Positions 58,496 to 64,000 of a stretch of 64,000 nt of DNA are shown piece by piece (within the stretch, counting starts at the first letter, position 1; every line of letters starts with the position of its first letter). This DNA is from an uncultured Rhodospirillaceae bacterium. GTDB lineage: Bacteria; Pseudomonadota; Alphaproteobacteria; Reyranellales; Reyranellaceae. The notes below the pieces were generated by a model. It searched no databases, was not told the DNA's origin, and worked only from the letters and a program-made list of their open reading frames with translations. The translations under genes were made by a program, and so were the position numbers. Location: NCBI GenBank assembly GCA_945952105.1, contig CAMFGZ010000005.1:62001-126000 (forward strand), written 5' to 3'.

Positions 58496-58541
58496 AAGAT
58501 AACTATCTACCCATTTAGGTCAATATTACTGACCTTGTCAA
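58496..58541 (-). promoter_or_regulatory. Two overlapping promoters and operator-like palindromes before ilvE
   Basis: On the minus strand TTGACA (58541-58536) with TAAATG 18 bases on, and TTGACC (58523-58518) with TATCTT 16 bases on, are both good pairs. A perfect inverted repeat AGGTCA-n7-TGACCT (58517-58535) lies across both -35 regions, and AGATA-AC-TATCT (58497-58508) lies across the second -10. This is the layout of a repressed promoter. Confidence 0.6.
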
Positions 58542-58577
58542 ACACACTGACCCTGCGAGGGGTTCGGCCCTGAAAAA

Positions 58578-59219
58578 TCAGGTCAGGAGGAGTGGCATGC
58601 CCGGGTCGCCTTTCTCCATCGCGCGCTGGTAGGCGGGGCGCCCCGCGATCCGTTGCAGATAGGCGAGGATCGCGGGACAGGGCGACAGGTCGAACGGCAG
58701 GAAGTAGCGCATGGTCGTCAGGGAGAAGACGGCCATGATGTCGGCGGTCGTGAACTCTGCTCCGGCGAGGTAGTCGGCCTTTGCAAGACGGGCCTCCACC
58801 AGGCCCAGCGCCAGGCCGAGACGCCCCGTCATCGCCTTGAGCAGCGGATTGTCGGCGGGCAGGTCGAGCCGTCCCAGGATCATGTTGCGCCCCGTCGCCG
58901 GCTGCAGCGTGCCGTTGGCGAAATGGAACCAGTAGAGGAACTGGGCGAAGTCGGGATGGTCGGGCGCCAGCACCAGCCGGCCCTTGCCGTATTTGGCGAT
59001 GATCCAGTCGACGATGGCGCCGGACTCGGCCAGCAGCACGTCGCCGTCCTGGATCACCGGCGCCGCGCCCAGCGGATGCAGCGCCTTGTATTCGGGCGGC
59101 GCGAGCCGCGTGACCGCATCGCGGTCGTAGACCTTCAGCTCGTAGGGAATACCGAGTTCCTCGCAGAGCCAGACGATCCGTTCGGATTGCGACTTGCCGA
59201 GATGGTGGACCGTCAGCAT
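58578..59219 (-). CDS. Glutathione S-transferase
   Basis: A 213-residue GST. The N-terminal thioredoxin-like domain starts LTVHHLGKSQSERIVWLCEELG (split), with Ser in GKSQSER as a candidate catalytic residue and APVIQDGDVLLAESGAIVDWI (split) as the glutathione-binding ESGAI motif near residue 65. The C-terminal helical domain has the TTADIMAVF N-cap motif. The start is ATG 59219. Substrates unknown. It is divergent from the MarR gene. Confidence 0.93.
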   Translation of the reverse strand: MLTVHHLGKSQSERIVWLCEELGIPYELKVYDRDAVTRLAPPEYKALHPLGAAPVIQDGDVLLAESGAIVDWIIAKYGKGRLVLAPDHPDFAQFLYWFHFANGTLQPATGRNMILGRLDLPADNPLLKAMTGRLGLALGLVEARLAKADYLAGAEFTTADIMAVFSLTTMRYFLPFDLSPCPAILAYLQRIAGRPAYQRAMEKGDPGMPLLLT

Positions 59220-59309
59220 GGCGTCCTCGCACGAAGAAAGAAAATGTCTGGAAGGAGGCTCGCGCCGTAACACCGGCCCGCGCGGGGTGTCAACGCAACG
59301 CGCCCGCTC

Positions 59310-59322
59310 TATAAAGAGCGTG
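59310..59322 (+). promoter_or_regulatory. -10 box placed for a leaderless MarR transcript
   Basis: TATAAA (59310-59315) lies six bases before the GTG start (59322), so transcription could begin at or next to the start codon. A TGTCAA about 16 bases further up is a weak -35. GCTCT/AGAGC also forms a small palindrome around the box. Confidence 0.4.
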
Positions 59323-59819
59323 TGGAATCCCGAGCCCCCGCCAACCCCCTGTTCCTGCGCGACGAAGAGCTGCGTCAGGGCATCGAGCTGATGTTCTATG
59401 CCTATCGCGACTTCACGTTCGAATCCGACCAGCAACTCCGGCACTACCAGCTCGGCCGCGCCCATCATCGCGCGCTCTATTTCATCGGCCGCCATCCCGG
59501 CCAGACGGTCGGTCATCTCCTGTCGATCCTGAAGGTGACGAAGCAGTCGATCAGCCGCGTGCTGAAGGACCTGCTCGAACAGGGCTATGTCGAGCAGAAG
59601 AGCGGGGCGCGCGACCGGCGCGAGCGGCTCCTGTGGCTGACGCCCAAGGGCCAGGAACTGGAGCGCGACCTGACGGACCGCCAGAGCCAGCGCTTCGCCC
59701 GCGCCTACCGCGAGACCGGCGCCGAAGCCGTGGAGGGCTTCCGCAAGGTGCTGCTGGGGCTGCTCGATCCCGCCGAGCGCCAGGTGGTCGACAAGCGAAT
59801 GCGCGGCGGCAACCGCTAG
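59322..59819 (+). CDS. MarR-family regulator (PetP-like)
   Basis: A 165-residue winged-helix regulator. Recognised from HHRALYFIGRHPGQTVGHLL, the recognition helix TKQSISRVLKDLLEQGYVEQ and the wing DRRERLLWLTPKG. The start is GTG 59322. The gene is followed after 6 bases by a response regulator and then a histidine kinase, the PetP-PetR-kinase order known in alphaproteobacteria, so it is probably part of one signalling operon. Confidence 0.9.
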   Translation: MESRAPANPLFLRDEELRQGIELMFYAYRDFTFESDQQLRHYQLGRAHHRALYFIGRHPGQTVGHLLSILKVTKQSISRVLKDLLEQGYVEQKSGARDRRERLLWLTPKGQELERDLTDRQSQRFARAYRETGAEAVEGFRKVLLGLLDPAERQVVDKRMRGGNR

Positions 59820-59825
59820 CGCGCC

Positions 59826-60532
59826 ATGGACGCTTCGTCCGACAAGCCGCACATCCTGGTCGTCGACGACGACACGCGGCTGCGCGAACTCCTCAAATCC
59901 TTCCTGTCGCGCAACGACTTCCGCGTCACGACCGCGGCCAGCGCCGCCGAGGCGCGCCAGCGGCTGGGCTCCCTCGACTTCGACCTGATCGTGCTCGACG
60001 TCATGATGCCCGGCGAGACGGGCCTCGAATTCGCCGGCGAACTGCGCCGCACCGACGACGTGCCGATCCTGATGCTCACCGCCATGGTCGAGACCAAGGA
60101 CCGCATCGCCGGCCTGGAAAAGGGCGTCGACGACTATCTCGGCAAGCCGTTCGAGCCGCGCGAGCTGCTGCTGCGCATCCAGAGCGTGCTGCGCCGCGGC
60201 CGGCCGTCGACCGCCGCCGCCGTTCCCGCGCCCGAGACGCCGCGGCAGGTGACGTTCGGCCCCATGCAGTTCGACCTCGAACTGGGCGAGCTCACCGACA
60301 AGGGCAAGCGCGTGGCGCTGACCGACGCGGAGATCGCCCTGATGCGCGCCTTCACCGGCCGCATCGGCGAGGTCCTGAGCCGCGAGACTCTCTGCAAGAC
60401 CGTGGGCGCCAACGTGAACGAGCGCGCCATCGACGTGCAGGTGACGCGCCTGCGGCGCAAGATCGAGCCCGATCCATCCTTTCCGCGTTATCTGCGCACC
60501 GTCCGCGGCCAGGGCTACCGGCTGGTCGACGC

Positions 60533-60536
<4 letters not shown>
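59826..60536 (+). CDS. OmpR-family response regulator (PetR-like)
   Basis: A 236-residue response regulator. Receiver domain residues 8-122, with acidic pocket VVDDD (12-16), phospho-acceptor Asp58 (LIVLDVMMPGETG) and Lys in YLGKPFEPREL. The C-terminal winged helix (140-236) has ALTDAEIALMRAF and the DVQVTRLRRKIEPDP recognition helix. The stop overlaps the kinase ATG by 4 bases, so the two are a cognate pair. Confidence 0.95.
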
Positions 60537-61888
<1,352 letters not shown>

Positions 61889-61952
61889 GCGACGCGGCAG
61901 GGCTTGCGGCGCGGCCGCCTGTGATAGAGTGAAACAAATACTTCAGAGAGAA

Positions 61953-63050
61953 ATGTCCAAGACAATGTCCACGCTTCAATTCGCCAGCGTCCCGCATCCG
62001 TCGCCGGTTTCCGCCGAGAAGCGCGCGGAGCTGCTCAAGAATCCGGGCTTTGGCCGGGTCTTCTCCGACCACATGGTCACCATCCGCTATCACGAGACCA
62101 AGGGCTGGTACGACGCCAAGGTCGAGCCGCGCGCGCCGATCCCGATGGATCCGGCCGCGGCCGTCCTGCACTACGCCCAGGAGATCTTCGAGGGTCTGAA
62201 GGCCTATCGCACCGCCGACGGCGGCGCGACCCTGTTCCGCCCGCTGGAGAATGCCCGGCGCTTCCAGCAGTCGGCCGAGCGCCTGGCCATGCCGGTCCTG
62301 CCGGAGAACGTGTTCCTCGAGGCTGTCGACCAGCTCGTGAAGATCGACCGCGCCTGGATCCCGGAGGGCGACGGCAGCCTCTACATCCGGCCCTTCATGT
62401 TCGCGAACGAGATCTTCCTCGGCGTGAAGCCCTCGTCGGACTACCTGTTCATCGTCATCGCCTCGTCGGTCGGCGCCTACTTCAAGACCGACGCGCCGGC
62501 GGTGTCGGTGTGGGTCTCGCAGGATTTCACGCGCGCCGCCCCCGGCGGCACGGGCGCCGCCAAGTGCGGCGGCAACTATGCCTCCAGCCTGCAGGCGCAG
62601 GCCGAGGCGACACGCCACGGCTGCGACCAGGTCGTGTTCCTCGACGCCGTCGAGCAGCGCTGGATCGAGGAGCTGGGCGGCATGAACATCTTCTTCGTGT
62701 TCGACGACGGCTCGATGATCACCCCACCGCTCGGCGGCACGATCCTGCCCGGCATCACCCGCAACTCGCTGCTGACGCTGGCAAAGGACAAGGGCATCAA
62801 GGTGAGCGAGGAGCGCTACTCGATCGACCAGTGGCGCAAGGATGCCGCCAGCGGCCGCCTGCGCGAGGCCTTCGCCTGCGGCACCGCCGCGGTCGTCACG
62901 CCGATCGGCACGGTGCGCAGCAAGGACGGCGAGTTCAGGATCGGCAATGGCGGCTCCGGCGCCAAGACCGAGGAACTGAAGGCCGCCCTCGTCGGCATCC
63001 AGCGCGGCCGCGCCGCCGACCCGCACGGCTGGATCCACAGAGTCTACTGA
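61953..63050 (+). CDS. Branched-chain amino acid aminotransferase (longer BCAT type)
   Basis: A 365-residue class IV PLP aminotransferase of the longer eukaryote-like group, differing from the shorter enzyme at 57.5 kb. Recognised from LHYAQEIFEGLKAYR, SLYIRPFMFANE, the PLP Lys in AAKCGGNYASSL and EELGGMNIFFVF. ATG 61953 follows AGAGAG; a GTG at 61929 is possible. In many alphaproteobacteria this gene follows the PetR/kinase pair, as here. Confidence 0.94.
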   Translation: MSKTMSTLQFASVPHPSPVSAEKRAELLKNPGFGRVFSDHMVTIRYHETKGWYDAKVEPRAPIPMDPAAAVLHYAQEIFEGLKAYRTADGGATLFRPLENARRFQQSAERLAMPVLPENVFLEAVDQLVKIDRAWIPEGDGSLYIRPFMFANEIFLGVKPSSDYLFIVIASSVGAYFKTDAPAVSVWVSQDFTRAAPGGTGAAKCGGNYASSLQAQAEATRHGCDQVVFLDAVEQRWIEELGGMNIFFVFDDGSMITPPLGGTILPGITRNSLLTLAKDKGIKVSEERYSIDQWRKDAASGRLREAFACGTAAVVTPIGTVRSKDGEFRIGNGGSGAKTEELKAALVGIQRGRAADPHGWIHRVY

Positions 63051-63067
63051 GGCCGGCCACGGCACCT

Positions 63068-63149
63068 CATTGGAGCGCGCCACTCCAGGGGCGCTCGAGC
63101 GATGTCAATCGGCAAGACATGAGCGCAACTGGAATTGCGCGCTCCATTG
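63068..63149. repeat. REPIN-like nested palindrome, family A copy 3
   Basis: Arms 63068-63096 and 63121-63149 in inverted orientation, with a 24-base loop. The ends CATTGGAGCGCGC/GCGCGCTCCATTG match copy 1. The left core is GCGCCACTCCAGGGGCGC and the right core GCGCAACTGGAATTGCGC: they have diverged from each other but each still folds on itself. It lies after the aminotransferase gene. Confidence 0.82.
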
Positions 63150-63155
63150 CCGGCG

Positions 63156-63929
63156 TCACTTCTGCACATCGTGCAGCAGGCGCCCGACATTGTAGCCATC
63201 GATATCGTCCGCACTGACCGCCATGACGAGGCGGGTGCGGCGGGGTGTCGTCCAGACGGTGACGTAGTGTACCGGCGCGCCTTCCCGGTTGTGCACCAGC
63301 CGGTCGATCTTGAGCGTCGGCGAATTGATCTCGATGTCGAGTGCTCGCGCGACGAACGGATCGGCGAGCGCGGCGTTGACCTCCTGCGCCACGCCGCCGA
63401 GCTTTTCGAAGCTGCCCGCGATCAACTCGTGCAGTGACGTCGTCCTCAACCCCTCCTCGGTCACGGACTGCGCGAACGGCATCGGGATCCAGCCATCGAG
63501 CAGGGTCACGGGCTTGTTCTCGAACGATCTCACGCGCACGAGATGCAGAGCCTGCTCTCCGTCGGCGATGCCGAGATGGGCGGCGATCGTCCGGGGGCAT
63601 CGCTCGATCTCCAGCGCCAGGATCCGCATCGTCGTTTCCTTGAGCGTGCGCCTCAGGTCGCCGATGAAGCCGAAATCCGGCCCGTGCTTCGTGTCGATGG
63701 TCTTGGCGGTGACGAAGGCCCCGACGCCCTGGCGATTCTGCACGAAGCCGTCGTCGGCAAGATCGGACAGCGCGCGTCGCACCGTGATCCGCGAGATCGA
63801 GAACTGGCGGCAGAGCGCCTCCTGCGTCGGCAGCGCTTCACCCGGGCGGTAGCGGCCGGAAACGATCTGTTCCTTCAGCAGGATGTAGAGTTGGCGATGC
63901 AGGAGTGCGCCGTCGGCGTTCAGTTTCAT
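63156..63929 (-). CDS. GntR/HutC-family transcriptional regulator with UTRA domain
   Basis: A 257-residue regulator. The winged helix-turn-helix is at residues 10-75 (LYILLKEQIVSGRYRPGEALPTQ, split; QFSISRITVRRALSDLADDG, the recognition helix). The UTRA ligand-binding domain follows from about 95 to 245 (VRSFENKPVTLLDGWIP; VHYVTVWTTPRRTRLV). HutC-type members answer to histidine/urocanate or other metabolites. Its ATG overlaps the stop of the partial upstream gene by 4 bases, so the target operon is likely upstream, outside the window. Confidence 0.93.
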   Translation of the reverse strand: MKLNADGALLHRQLYILLKEQIVSGRYRPGEALPTQEALCRQFSISRITVRRALSDLADDGFVQNRQGVGAFVTAKTIDTKHGPDFGFIGDLRRTLKETTMRILALEIERCPRTIAAHLGIADGEQALHLVRVRSFENKPVTLLDGWIPMPFAQSVTEEGLRTTSLHELIAGSFEKLGGVAQEVNAALADPFVARALDIEINSPTLKIDRLVHNREGAPVHYVTVWTTPRRTRLVMAVSADDIDGYNVGRLLHDVQK

Positions 63930-64000
63930 GCCGGCACGCCGGGTTTCGCCAGCCGGCCCATGAGGCGCAGTCCGCTTGCCATGATGTGGATCGCCATGTT
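63926..64000 (-). CDS. C-terminal end of an unidentified gene, cut by the window edge
   Basis: On the minus strand the frame is open from the window edge to a TGA at 63928-63926, giving 24 residues that end RLMGRLAKPGVPA. The stop overlaps the GntR start as ATGA, which supports a real coding end. Too little is visible to name a family. Confidence 0.45.
   Translation of the reverse strand, partial: NMAIHIMASGLRLMGRLAKPGVPA

Overview
The window is a chromosomal segment of a high-GC alphaproteobacterium. The main clues are the block aroA-cmk-rpsA-ihfB with a divergent FYDLN-acid (TIGR02300-type) gene, the uvrC-pgsA-moaD-moaE order, and a PetP/PetR-like MarR + two-component cluster next to a branched-chain aminotransferase. 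The mix of HAAT-family ABC transport, molybdenum hydroxylase and hydantoinase genes suggests a soil or water Rhodospirillales-type organism, possibly Reyranella-like. The genus is only a guess. I see no rRNA, prophage, transposase, integrase or CRISPR array. There is one tRNA.

Layout: 0-4.6 kb holds an SDR cut by the window edge, a CBS-pair protein, queC with a nearby VUT/YhhQ-type transporter gene (queuosine supply), a DUF4142 protein, a DUF442 phosphatase-like protein and a universal stress protein. 4.7-10.5 kb holds an exported TPR protein ending in a Kazal-like domain, then an RND efflux adaptor and pump. 10.6-17.6 kb is a mixed catabolic stretch: a second SDR, a transglutaminase-like protein, RutA, a VOC protein, an amidase, an aspartate-dehydrogenase-like enzyme and a GMC oxidoreductase.

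17.7-34.2 kb is the most striking part. It is a long minus-strand gene series with tiny gaps or 4-base overlaps. In transcription order: MarR regulator, FAD subunit, fused 2Fe-2S/molybdopterin hydroxylase, 6-hydroxynicotinate-reductase-like protein, UPF0280, PF06684-type 'amino acid synthesis' protein, NTF2-like protein, then a complete branched-chain-amino-acid-type ABC importer (binding protein, fused LivHM permease, LivG, LivF), HyuA, and two enolase-superfamily enzymes. I read this as an uptake-plus-degradation system for an N-heterocyclic acid or cyclic amide: Mo-dependent hydroxylation, ring reduction, ring opening, side-chain processing. The substrate is not known. A CoA-transferase and an ornithine-cyclodeaminase-like gene follow on the other side of the regulator.

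36.7-50.3 kb is mainly housekeeping: LapA-like, ihfB, rpsA, cmk, aroA, TIGR02300, tRNA-Ala(GGC), a ribbon-helix-helix protein, a GSCFA-TPR protein and an SGNH-like protein, a metallophosphoesterase, an alpha/beta hydrolase, guanine deaminase, a candidate structured RNA and a PhoH ATPase. 50.6-57.5 kb holds uvrC, pgsA, moaD and moaE facing a TPP-riboswitch-controlled thiO-thiS-thiG-thiE-thiF operon. 57.5-64 kb holds one aminotransferase with a notable promoter, a GST, the MarR/response regulator/histidine kinase trio, a second branched-chain aminotransferase and a GntR regulator.

Two families of dispersed palindromic intergenic repeats occur (three copies each). One has a REPIN-like nested-palindrome design, and both show compensatory base changes that preserve hairpins.
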